From assembly GCA_015039365.1 (NCBI GenBank), contig WION01000399.1, positions 1-48,340 on the forward strand: a DNA stretch of 48,340 nucleotides, written 5' to 3'. This document shows positions 34,507 through 44,111 of the stretch, one piece after another (position 1 is the first letter of the stretch; each line of letters starts with the position of its first letter). This stretch comes from Amanita rubescens (Eukaryota; Basidiomycota; Agaricomycetes; Agaricales; Amanitaceae). Position numbers and translations under genes: made by a program. Under the pieces are notes generated by a model that did not search any database, was not told where the DNA came from, and saw nothing but the letters and a program-made list of their open reading frames with translations.

Positions 34507-34858
34507 TGTTACAATCATGTACTAGTATTACTCTTATGGACTATAGTTTACTTCATATGACTCACTATACCAGTCATATCACACAGCCCCCCATTATCAC
34601 TTTTACTCACTCTGACTCATGTACAATACTACGTATGACTCAGTACCCACATATGACTCATACCTTAGGAGTATATAAACCCCAGTAGCTACGCTGTACT
34701 TCCCTAGCTTTAGCAATCTACTGCTACTCTGAATAACCCTCAGAGTCTGAACCTCTATTACCTTCCAACCTTTTGCTCACCGCTTAACCTTGGAACCTAA
34801 TACGTTCTTCCACTTATACGCTGCCACTACCCAGCCTAAGTGTTGACCGCCTGTTACA
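34507..34858 (+). repeat. Gypsy2 5' LTR
   Basis: Has four TGACTCA sites and a TATATAAA box (34672-34679). It differs from the 3' LTR by two single-base indels and about six base changes; all but one of the changed sites are CG/TG/CA exchanges. Confidence 0.95.
34558..34679 (+). promoter_or_regulatory. Four TGACTCA (AP-1/Gcn4-type) sites upstream of a TATA box
   Basis: TGACTCA occurs at 34558, 34613, 34636 and 34654, followed by TATATAAA at 34672. In fungi this heptamer is the site of Gcn4/CpcA and Yap-like bZIP factors. All four are kept in the 3' LTR. This suggests LTR transcription tied to amino-acid starvation or oxidative stress (inference). Confidence 0.65.
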
Positions 34859-34909
34859 CTTTGCTAAAGCTCTCTCGAAAGGTTGCCCAGTGGCAATAGA
34901 AGTAGCACC

Positions 34910-35529
34910 ATAGCTTATCAACAATACGAAGTCAATTCCGTTTGCATTGATACAGAAATAGTCGAAGAAACAAACCATTGTTTACACAACCACCTATTCA
35001 CATTCGAGCACGGGACCCTACACAGAGAGTCTCTAAGCAGCATAAGAAGAACAGCAGGGCTCACCTATATTGTTGGTAGTGCCTGTCTAGACGACGAAAT
35101 CTTCACAGAGTTACGAAGAAGACAAATCAATTTTAGTTATACGAATTTCGCACACTGGAAGCAGTACTTGGGACAGTTCCGAATAGAAGAAGCAATTGTC
35201 CTCGAGAAAGACGCGCAGCGTTTCCAGTCGTTGAACCCATCACCCCGACAGTTACCCCGTCTCTACATTCCTTCCCAGTCTCACGAATCAATCAAGCAGT
35301 ATTCACAGGTCACATCGTACGATCAGGGTCTGAATATCAGTTGTTATCAGAGCCTCCCCGTGATACCCCAGACGGAATGATATACAAATCGATTGAGACC
35401 GACACAATCACAGTTAAAGAAGAATATCAGACGCTTGAAGGAGTTTATTTTTGGCACGTCACTGTAGAGAAGCACATTACCTCCAAGGAGATAATTGTCC
35501 AATACCAAGGAGTCCAAGAAAATAATTAA
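34910..35529 (+). pseudogene. Gypsy2 ORF0, accessory frame before gag
   Basis: An open frame precedes gag. It begins AGCACCATAGCT, with ATA at 34910 where ATG would be expected, and continues through AYQQYEVNSV and CIDTEIVEE. A frameshift near 35290 leads to a second frame with PRDTPDGMIYKSIETDTITVK and ends at TAA 35527-35529, two bases before the gag start codon. The reconstructed product is about 205 residues, rich in beta-type residues. I recognise no domain. It is not a normal Gag or Pol part. Confidence 0.55.
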
Positions 35530-35531
35530 CC

Positions 35532-36686
35532 GTGGCAACTATCAACGTAAAAGCGCCGAATCCTGGAACCGTAGAATGAGAAGCGTGGGATAAATATTGG
35601 GCAGTAGAACGTGAAAACCCGTTTGTAGAAGATGCATATTTGCTCACAAGTAACAAACTTAAAGAGTGGGAGAAGTACAGACAGAACTACATCGACGAAC
35701 ACCTAGCAGAGGAACTATCAAAGATGTCGACATCAGATAAAGATGACTTGCCTAAATTATACAGGCAAATCACTCATGATCCCGGAGAATATGATGGGAA
35801 CAGAGTTAAATTTGAAGAATGGTGGAGCAACATGCAACTCCACATGTTGGGATATGATAAACTCCCAGAGAAAGGAAAGATCGTTGCCATATTGACACGA
35901 TGCGCCGAAGGGGAAGCAGCCTCATGGGCACAAGTGAAGAGAGAAGAAGTTATAAATAACAAATTAACGTCATGGAGTCAATTCAAGAAAGATCTTGAAG
36001 CAAGGTTCTCCGATCCAACCAAGGAACAGAGAGCCCTTAACGAAATACACAACTTTGTGCAAGGAAAGCTCTCAGTACAATTGTATCTCGATAAATTCGA
36101 ACAGCTGAAAGTAAGATCCAAGATCTCAGATACAGATGCACTATATTTAGTCAAGAGAGGGTTGACCCCGGCCATCATGAATAAAGTTTATGGGAATGAT
36201 GATGATATTCCCACCGATTATAATGAGCTGTCCAAGAAACTCAGAAAGATCGGCACCAATTTAGACATCGCCCAAGGATATCAGCGATCAGCTCCAGGAG
36301 CAACCAATATTAATGGATCGAACAATCAAAACCCCAGATCTGATACCAAAACAGGATCAGGTACCACATTTGGCGGATCAGGAAAGCCAATGGAAGTAGA
36401 TCGAACAGGACCCCGATGCTATAATTGTGGAAAGTTTGGTCACATTGCCAAAGAATGCAAAGGGCCCAAACGAGAGAAAGGAGCATGTTTTGAATGCGGA
36501 AAGATGGATCATCGTGTAAACGACTGTCCTGTCAAGAAGAAGAAAGATGCAATCAAAGGAAAGACAAAGAAGGTCGAAGAAGAACCCAAACAGGAAGATG
36601 AATCGAAGGAAGAGATAGAAGTCGAGGAGCAACCTGAAGGAGAGTATGAAGAAGAAGAAGTGGATTTTACGAACGGGGACGAGTAG
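35532..36686 (+). pseudogene. Gypsy2 gag
   Basis: The frame opens after a TAA, and its only candidate start is ACCGTGGCA at 35532 (GTG for ATG). TGA at 35577-35579 follows V-E, where arginine would fit. The rest is intact: [19 protein letters not shown], a capsid-type region with [14 protein letters not shown], two CCHC zinc knuckles ([14 protein letters not shown] and [14 protein letters not shown]), then a basic and a strongly acidic tail. The stop TAG is at 36684-36686. The pol frame overlaps its end by about 36 nt in the -1 frame. Confidence 0.88.
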
Positions 36687-39600
36687 GTGCCATACTCCCC
36701 CAAGATCAGTATTCACGGACAATAAAGAATATTTCATGTACCCCTAAGTTATTGAAATCAAAGATTAACTTATTAAAAAACCGTGAATGCGAGGCACATG
36801 TAACGATATCGCCAAGAACTATGAAGAAAGTTCCACATGTTGTAACAGTCAAAGGATTAATCCACATTGGGAATAGAAAGTGGGGAAAATTCCACCCTGA
36901 AATCGATAACGGATGCCAAATAACATGCATAAGTCCAAAATTGGTCAGAAAGTTTGGCTTAAAAAGAACGAAACTTAATACACCAATACCAATGTCAAAT
37001 GCAGATGGAACACCAAATCGACAAAAAGAAGCAATGCATGTAGCCAAATTGACAATGAAAATAGACTCCCATAAAGAAAACATGGAAGCTCTAATTTTAG
37101 ATATCGGAGACAATGAGATGCTACTAGGACAAGATTGGTTGTTGGTACACAATCCAACAATCAATTGGCAGACACGAGAAGTAAAGTTTAGCAGATGCCC
37201 AAAGAAATGTGGCGCCATCATTAAGAAGATAATAGAACCAGAAAAAGATGAAGATGGGATCTTGAAAGGAATAATGCCCGATTATGTCAAACCATATAAA
37301 CACATGTTTGACAAAGTAAATTTCGATAAACTACCTATCAGAAGGGAATGGGACCACAAAATCAACCTATTACCGAATGCACCGAAAGAAATCCCTGTGA
37401 AGAACTTCAGGCTGACACGAGAAGAAGAAAAAGCCGTAGATGAGTTCCTTGATGGAGAATTAAAAGTTGGAAAGATCCGCCCATCCAAGTCCCCATATGC
37501 AGCTGCTTGCTTTTTCATCTTGAAGAAGGATAAATCGAGAAGACTAGTGCAAGACTACCGAGGAATTAACAAATATACGATCAAAGATAAAACCCCCCTA
37601 CCACAAATAGATGATCTAATCAACACACTAGCTGAAGGGAAAATCTTTACGAAAATGGATATTATATGGGGATACAACAATGTGAGAATCAAAGAAGGAC
37701 ATGAAGAACGAGCAGCCTTCCTAACCCCAAGAGGGTTGTTTGAACCCCTAGTTATGTATTTTGGGTTGACAAATTCCCCTGGAACGTTTATGAGAATGAT
37801 GTCAACAATCTTCCGAGATATGATCCGAGATAAGAAATGTGTTATCTACATGGACGACATTGTCTTCATCGGTAAAACAAAAGAAGAATTGCAACATCAT
37901 ACGATAGAAGGATTGAAAATCCTGGAAGAACATGACCTTTATGTGAAAGAAAAGAAATGTTATTGGGAAGTAACAGAGGTACCAATGCTTGGACATATTG
38001 TGGGAAATGGACAAGTACAAATGGAACCGAACAAAATTAAAGTTATCCTCGATTGGAAAGATCCAACATGCAAGAAAGATGTTCAGAAATTCAATGGATT
38101 TTGCAACTTCTACCGAAGATACATAAAAAGATATTCTGATGTTGCAAAACCAATAACTAGATTAATGGGGAATAGACCATTCAAATGGGAAGACGAAGAA
38201 CAAAAAGCCTTTAAACGAATGAAACAGTTAGTAGCATCAGAAGAAGTCATTACCTTACCGATTGCCGATGGAAAATACCGAGTAGAAGCAGATGCATCTG
38301 GATACGCAATAGGAGGAACCCTATCCCAATTACAGAATGGAAAATGGAGAACGGTTGCGCTCCTCTCACGATCAATGTCCGATGCCGAATTACAATATGA
38401 CATATACGACAAAGAATTACTAGCAATAGTATGCGCATTAAAGGAATGGCGACCCTATCTATTAGACGCAGCAGAACCATTTGAAGTATGGTCCAATCAC
38501 AAAAATCTCTCCTATTTTAGGAAACCACAGAGATTAAATGGACGACAAGCCAGATGGTATCTAGAACTCCAAGACTACAATTTCGAAATCAAACATATAC
38601 CTGGAAAAGCAAATACAAAAGCGGACATTTTGTCTCGTTTACCTTGGTATAAAAACGAAATACCAGAACAGAAAGACGTAACTCTATTAGATAACACCCA
38701 CTTCACCAAGAAAGTAACCACCCCAATACAATTGTTCATGGAAGAACAATTTTTGAAGGGAGGTGAAACCCTTTCAACCAAACAAATTGAAATAAAAACA
38801 TCATTGGATAAATTAATCAAGACGTCTAAACGTAGAGAAACTGAAGTCCTAAAGAGACAAAAGGAGAAACCAAACCTATTTAAAGAACATGATGGACTAT
38901 TATTATATGAAAACAGAATCTATGTTCCAGACGAAAAGCTTAGAGAAAAAGTTTTTCAAACCTGTCATGACTCTCCAATAGCAGGACACCCCGGAATAAC
39001 CAAAACAGAAGATTTAATTAAACGAACCTATTGGTGGCCTTCCCTTTCAAAGGATGTGAAAAAATATGTCAAGGGATGCGATCTATGCCAAAGAAACAAA
39101 GCATCACGACAACCAAAAGCGACAACCTTACACCCACATGACATTCCAAAAGAGCCTTGGGAAAGCATCTCAGTTGATATTGTAGGACCCCTGCCTGAAT
39201 CAAAAGGGTATAATGCTATCTTGGCAATAATCGACAGGTTCTCAAAAATGATTAGATTAATTCCCACGACAACAGAATTATCCGCCGCCCAACTAGTAGA
39301 AACATACAAAGATCAAATTTGGAAAATTCATGGAATCCCTAAAAAGATCACAAGCGATAGAGGACCCCAGTTTGTGGCACAACTGATGAAAGATCTTTGC
39401 AGTGCTATAGGAACAAAACAAAACCTATCCACGGCATATCATCCCCAAACTGATGGACAAGTAGAACGATCCCATCAAGAAACCGAAACTTTCTTACGAC
39501 ATTATATAAACTATCTCCAAGAAGATTGGGCTGATTGGCTAAGTATAGCCGAATACCAATACAATGATAAAGTTCACTCAGCCACCGGTCACTCCCCTTT

Positions 39601-40234
39601 CTTCCTTAATTACGGCAGGCACCCCTGGAAAGGAGAACCGACTATACCCAAAGAAGGGAATGCATCAATCAATGATTTCATCGAAAAACTCCAAAACATA
39701 CAAGAAAATGCCGCTACTGCGATAAGAAAATCCCAAGAAAAAATGATACAAAATTATAACCTAAGAAAGAAATCACCCATAGATCATAAAGAAGGAGACA
39801 AGATATGGCTAGAAGCCACAAACATCAAAGACGCTAGACCGTCAAAGAAACTCTCTGCTAAACGATATGGACCATTTAAAATATTAGAAAAAATCGGACA
39901 AGCTGCATACAAAATAGAATTACCAGAAACATGGAAATTGATTCACCCTGTATTCCATGAATCTCTTCTCACACCATATACCATACCAAAGTTCCCGAGT
40001 CAAAAGAAACACCCCCCGCCACCCCCTGAGGTGATTGGAAACGAATTAGAATATGTCATTGAGAAAATTCTTGATTCCAGAAAACGCAAACGTGGGAAGT
40101 CTTCTCATGTCGAATTTCTGATCAAATGGAAAGGCTATGACTCAGAACACAATGAATGGGTAACAAAGAAACATGTTCACGCACCAGAACTTGTTGCAGA
40201 ATTCCGAAAAAGGTATCCCCTGAAGGTATATTAA
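36650..40234 (+). CDS. Gypsy2 pol: protease, RT, RNase H, integrase, chromodomain
   Basis: One open frame, in the -1 frame relative to gag and open from about 36650, so it is probably made by frameshifting; the first ATG comes well inside. Protease region [18 protein letters not shown] has D-N-G where D-S/T-G is expected. [15 protein letters not shown] and [10 protein letters not shown]. RNase [13 protein letters not shown] and DKELLAIV, but [11 protein letters not shown] has Asn where the third catalytic Asp (DHKNL) normally sits. Integrase: [13 protein letters not shown], then [15 protein letters not shown] and [11 protein letters not shown]-terminal chromodomain: EYVIEKIL...[15 protein letters not shown]. 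The two substitutions probably cripple protease and RNase H even though the frame is open. Confidence 0.93.
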   Translation, partial: RRRSGFYERGRVGAILPQDQYSRTIKNISCTPKLLKSKINLLKNRECEAHVTISPRTMKKVPHVVTVKGLIHIGNRKWGKFHPEIDNGCQITCISPKLVRKFGLKRTKLNTPIPMSNADGTPNRQKEAMHVAKLTMKIDSHKENMEALILDIGDNEMLLGQDWLLVHNPTINWQTREVKFSRCPKKCGAIIKKIIEPEKDEDGILKGIMPDYVKPYKHMFDKVNFDKLPIRREWDHKINLLPNAPKEIPVKNFRLTREEEKAVDEFLDGELKVGKIRPSKSPYAAACFFILKKDKSRRLVQDYRGINKYTIKDKTPLPQIDDLINTLAEGKIFTKMDIIWGYNNVRIKEGHEERAAFLTPRGLFEPLVMYFGLTNSPGTFMRMMSTIFRDMIRDKKCVIYMDDIVFIGKTKEELQHHTIEGLKILEEHDLYVKEKKCYWEVTEVPMLGHIVGNGQVQMEPNKIKVILDWKDPTCKKDVQKFNGFCNFYRRYIKRYSDVAKPITRLMGNRPFKWEDEEQKAFKRMKQLVASEEVITLPIADGKYRVEADASGYAIGGTLSQLQNGKWRTVALLSRSMSDAELQYDIYDKELLAIVCALKEWRPYLLDAAEPFEVWSNHKNLSYFRKPQRLNGRQARWYLELQDYNFEIKHIPGKANTKADILSRLPWYKNEIPEQKDVTLLDNTHFTKKVTTPIQLFMEEQFLKGGETLSTKQIEIKTSLDKLIKTSKRRETEVLKRQKEKPNLFKEHDGLLLYENRIYVPDEKLREKVFQTCHDSPIAGHPGITKTEDLIKRTYWWPSLSKDVKKYVKGCDLCQRNKASRQPKATTLHPHDIPKEPWESISVDIVGPLPESKGYNAILAIIDRFSKMIRLIPTTTELSAAQLVETYKDQIWKIHGIPKKITSDRGPQFVAQLMKDLCSAIGTKQNLSTAYHPQTDGQVERSHQETETFLRHYINYLQEDWADWLSIAEYQYNDKVHSATGHSPFFLNYGRHPWKGEPTIPKEGNASINDFIEKLQNIQENAATAIRKSQEKMIQNYNLRKKSPIDHKEGDKIWLEATNIKDARPSKKLSAKRYGPFKILEKIGQAAYKIELPETWKLIHPVFHESLLTPYTIPKFPSQKKHPPPPPEVIGNELEYVIEKILDSRKRKRGKSSHVEFLIKWKGYDSEHNEWVTKKHVHAPELVAEFRKRYPLKVY

Positions 40235-40338
40235 CCCCACCTTCAACCAAGGAAAGACAACAAGCTGCACTGGCACCATTCATTAAAAAACCTCGCTTCT
40301 ATTTCATCTCTGAAACATTCTCCTCCTTTTATCTCGCA

Positions 40339-40907
40339 ATGGCCACCAACCCCTCTGCCACCGCCACCCTCACCAAAACCCTCTCCGCCAGCACCTTCGT
40401 CTCCCACCTTCACACCATCATTGCTGAATATTTCGGCTTCTGTTCCAATGTCCGGATGGCAGCCACCTACGACATCCCCCTTACCACCACCTCCGAGGAA
40501 CGAGATGTCTTGAGACGTACGGCACAAATGGTAGCGGATGAGAACGCCCGGATCGACCTCGTCATTGAGGCCCTTAAAACAATCAAAACGTATAATGACA
40601 ACTTCATCCGAGCCCACGACCCCGACCATCCCTCGATCTCCCGTAGCCGCTGGTGACTCCCACCAGGCAAGGTCTTCTCAAACCTCGTCGCCTGTAACAA
40701 TTTCGCACTCGGCACCGCCCATGATCTTGACATCGACGAGCTCACCGACCTAGAGCTCCTAAACTTCGCAGATCAGGTATCTAGCACAACCCCTAACTCC
40801 CCCGCATTTACCCAACTCTTACACGACATTTTTGGTAGTGATTCCGAGGAAGAAATCGTTGTGGACAACGATTCTTGGGAGGGAGATAATGTTACGATCA
40901 TGTACTA
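40339..40907 (+). pseudogene. Gypsy2 3' accessory frame
   Basis: Starts at ATG 40339 (GCAATGG), 105 bp after pol. Alanine/threonine-rich N-terminus, then a predicted helical middle (EERDVLRRTAQMVADENAR). TGA at 40654-40656 follows SRSRW, where arginine would fit. The frame continues through LELLNFADQ and an acidic SDSEEEIVVDND tail into the LTR, ending TAG 40905-40907. About 189 codons, no known domain, no likeness seen to the Gypsy1 3' frame. It spans the polypurine tract. Confidence 0.5.
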
Positions 40908-41241
40908 GTATTACTCTTATGGACTATAGTTTACTTCATATGACTCACTATACCAGTCATATCACACAGCCCCCCCATTATCACTTTTACTCACTCTGAC
41001 TCATGTACAATACTACGTATGACTCAGTACCCACATATGACTCATACCTTAGGAGTATATAAACCCCAGTAGCTACACTGTACTTCCCTAGCTTTAGCAA
41101 TCTACTGCTACTCCAAATAACCCTCAGAGTCTGAACCTCTATTACCTTCCAACCTTTCGCTCACCGCTTAACCTTGGAACCTAATACGTTCTTCCACTTA
41201 TACGCTGCCACTACCCAACCTAAGTGTTGACCGCTGTTACA
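40890..41241 (+). repeat. Gypsy2 3' LTR
   Basis: Same length as the 5' LTR, with the four TGACTCA sites and the TATA box conserved. Confidence 0.95.
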
Positions 41242-41243
41242 CC

Positions 41244-41480
41244 CTGGACCTTATAGATAACAAAGAAGAATACGAAATCGAGACAATTGTCTCGCACCGA
41301 AGAAAAGGAAACCAATGGCAATTTTTAGTCAAATGGAAAGGTTATCCGACATCTGACAATTCATGGGAAACCGAGGAAAACCTAGAACACTCCAAGGAGA
41401 CCTTAAACGAATATAAGGAACAACATGGAATCACAGCAATCATCCCCACTACTCGTAAACCACGAAAACGCCGCTCTTGA
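41244..41480 (+). pseudogene. Gypsy1 pol, 3' part: chromodomain
   Basis: The continuation of Gypsy1 pol beyond Gypsy2. It encodes EEYEIETIVSHRRKGNQWQF, then LVKWKGYPTSDNSWE, a chromodomain with the aromatic and acidic residues in place, which in chromoviruses steers integration toward marked chromatin. It ends with a basic KPRKRRS tail and TGA at 41478-41480. It was separated from the integrase by the 6.7 kb insertion. Confidence 0.92.
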
Positions 41481-43605
41481 AACCATGTCCTCTCCCATTG
41501 ACAACCTATCCGCCGCTGCTACTCCAGCCGCCACAACAGTCGTTGAGGAAACCATCCCTCCGACCCCTTCTAGAGAGGAATCACCTGCACCATTGCCAAT
41601 TCCTCCTCCCATCTGTATGTTACATTGCACATCTATCACTACGGAATGGTTCCCTATAATTCCTTCTGACGAGGAATTCATACCACGAAATGAAGATTCT
41701 TTATCTTCTGATTCGTCCTATACCTTTCCACCATCAAACGCTTCTACGATAGAAGAGCTAATGCGAAACGTCACAGATATGGGGAACGCTATCCTCCCTG
41801 ATACCCCTGTGCCACCTGAGATGCAGGAAATGGTAACTCAAGTGTTCACCACCAGAGACCAGCTGGTCATCACCTATGCACGCAGACCACGTCCTGACAC
41901 TACCTCTGCCGATATCCGGATCCTACGAGAAGGATTACTCATGTTCAATACCACCGCCTTCACTTTGGGAATTCCTCCCATCGACGAAGAACTTGTCAAT
42001 AATTACTTTGAAAGAGCAAGAACCATCGCTGCCACCAATGCCACTACCGCCGCTGCCATTTCTGCTGCCACCAATGCTGTTGCCGCTGAAATCGATACTG
42101 TCGCCGCTAACACCACTATCGATGACGAGATCAATGAAAGACTCGTCAATCCCATCTCAATCCCTATCGTCTTCCCAGAAGACACTCCATCACTGAGACC
42201 CCTTTACACCCCATTAGATTTAATGAGGGAAACCCACGCTCGATCTATGAGCCCAGTGCCTAGACTCCCTGCTGAAGGACCTATTCCTAGGTTCTTGTTT
42301 CAGCATGCTTCCACCCTTGACGACAACTTCAACGTACCCGCACCTGACATTCCCGCTATAAATGTCATCTTGACGCACTACACCGTCCCCTCCTTCGTCG
42401 ACCTGATTATTCGACGAGCCTTTTACCAAATCTGGACACTGTTTACGTCCTGGACTTTTGCCAACAATTATCTGTTCATCTTGAATAGATATGTTTGCCC
42501 CGATCTGATGGCCCTCGTTAACGTCATCATTAACCTCACCCGCCGGTTCCGAGAACTGCACCGCAACCGCTGGATCACCCTGATGATCTGGAACAATATC
42601 CACTGGTTCTGCGATTTATGAGGAGATGTATACCTCGAGGAAGCAGTCCGTCTTACCACCGCCAGACATCGACACCACTTTATCCAACCAACACGACAAC
42701 CTGCCTTAGACACTGGAATGGCCTGGATGCACGGACGCCCTGTATTTCCCTGCACTCCTGTCATCACTACGCTCAAACGTATTCGAACCCTTAGCGACCA
42801 TCTCAACCCGATGTTGACCCCCGATGGTTGGGATATAACCATATTACGACAGCTACAAACGACGATTAACAATCTCGTATGGAGACATGATCGTAATCCT
42901 AACAGACCCAATGCCAGTAATGAATATCAAGATGCCGCCATCATTGCACTTCAAACAGGACATACCATTGAAGGACGCGACGTCCCTATCCCTGAAAACC
43001 CAGTCCGCCGCACTATCTTCCATCTCCATGGACCTGATCCAAGTGCTGAGCGATTAGTATCATTCGAACCGAACAACTTAGCCTTCGACGGAGAAGATAT
43101 TCCCGGAACTCAAGGCTGTTACATATGCGGAGCCTTGCATCATACTACCGAACACCATTGACGACGAGAAATACGCCGAGGACCAGAACATGAGGAAACC
43201 CCTCCTCCCACTTATCCCGACGCTGTAACGCAACTGCCACCCACACTGTTTGAACAGATTCTGGAACAACGGGTCTCTACCACAGCATCTACCTCCAGTG
43301 TTAATACCGCCCAACTCGAACAAGGTGAACCTTCTCCCCTTATCGCAAGAAGACAACGAGGAACAAACACTCGCCCCCCAGGTGATTGTTTTACTACTAC
43401 CACCGGACCCCCACCATCACGACGAAACCTTGGAAACCGCCAAGGCCAATCTACACAAGGACAGTCAACATGACCTGTTGCCACCATGACCGCCTCGAAC
43501 ACACGAGAAGAGCGACCGACTCTTCAAGAACGACTCACTGACAACCGCCACCGCCGCCGTCATCCCTGGCAAGGAAATGAGGACTCTTACGTCTACCATA
43601 TGTAG
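41425..43605 (+). pseudogene. Gypsy1 ORF3, large 3' frame with zinc-knuckle-like motif
   Basis: ATG at 41425 overlaps the end of pol by 56 nt in another frame. The frame runs about 727 codons to TAG 43603-43605, touching the polypurine tract, with TGA at 42619, 43159 and 43471. All are positions where arginine fits. N-terminal Ser/Pro-rich region, an alanine-rich helix (about residues 205-235), an aromatic-rich segment (RRAFYQIWTLFTSW to NNIHWFCDL), then CYICGALHHTTEHH: C-x2-C-x4-H-x4-H, the retroviral knuckle spacing with His for the last Cys. The tail is basic and Arg-rich. The order recalls a Gag-like RNA-binding protein, but I find no known family. Confidence 0.6.
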
Positions 43606-43613
43606 GAGAAGGG
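43604..43613 (+). other. Gypsy1 polypurine tract
   Basis: AGGAGAAGGG three bases before the 3' LTR, the expected plus-strand primer site. Confidence 0.8.
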
Positions 43614-43616
43614 CTA

Positions 43617-44046
43617 TGTTACAAACATACATCATGGCCTATCTTTTTCTTATCTTATCACTTCCGTTATCCCTCCTACGTCACTATTTGCATACGCGTT
43701 CCTTCTGGAACATTCATTGTTTATCATATGCTACTTCATTTTATCACATGCATGTCAATTATCACATGTAAACCGTTGCATTATCACATGCGACCATTTC
43801 GTTATCACATGCATTCCTACTTACTATATTTGCGTATGTACCTTGTACTATATAAGACACGCAAATATACGACTAGACCTCAGTCTAGTTTTAACAGTCA
43901 AAATCTGTCTCGTTATCGTCTAAGCTCCCTTGAGGACTTATCCGATAACACTCTTATTCTTTGAACGTTCTTAAGTGCCGGAACTCCCTTGAGGAACCTA
44001 TGGTACCTGATAGGCTTGACTTATTAGTGAACGAACAAACGTAACA
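43617..44046 (+). repeat. Gypsy1 3' LTR
   Basis: Partner of 28877-29310, with TATA box and the four TTATCACATG cores kept. Confidence 0.96.
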
Positions 44047-44111
44047 GTTAGCATAAACAGCATAGTATAAAAGAAAATAGTAAGCATTCCATAAGCATTA
44101 TTGGTAACAAG

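Larger units (their letters stand above)
34507..41241 (+). mobile_element. Gypsy2: nested Ty3/Gypsy element, nearly intact
   Basis: LTRs of 352 bp (34507-34858 and 40890-41241) begin TGTTAC and end GTTACA. The order is ORF0, gag, pol, small 3' frame. A polypurine tract GGGAGGGAGA lies at 40877-40886. The flanking 5-mers are CCCCA (34502-34506) and CCCTG (41242-41246). Both derive simply from CCCCG by CpG decay on opposite strands, and a 5-bp duplication restores the Gypsy1 frame as T-P-D-L. Pol is a single uninterrupted frame, so this is the younger element. Confidence 0.97.
28877..44046 (+). mobile_element. Gypsy1: Ty3/Gypsy chromovirus-type LTR retrotransposon, full length but decayed
   Basis: LTRs of 434 and 430 bp (28877-29310, 43617-44046) begin TGTTAC and end GTAACA, with a perfect 5-bp duplication GTTAG (28872-28876 and 44047-44051). 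The order is gag, pol (protease, RT, RNase H, integrase, chromodomain), then an extra sense frame. A polypurine tract AGGAGAAGGG (43604-43613) precedes the 3' LTR. Gypsy2 interrupts pol. Without Gypsy2 the element is about 8.4 kb. It has at least seven frameshifts and eight in-frame TGA codons, so it is dead. Confidence 0.97.

Noticed and set aside
40890..41241. Poorly matched flanks as evidence that Gypsy2 is a recombinant without target duplication
   Set aside because: CCCCA and CCCTG both derive from CCCCG by one CpG transition each, and frame restoration supports a 5-bp duplication.
3425..43473. TGA recoded as arginine or selenocysteine
   Set aside because: Many independent genes end properly, no insertion element is visible, and the same elements carry frameshifts; CpG decay explains the pattern with fewer assumptions.
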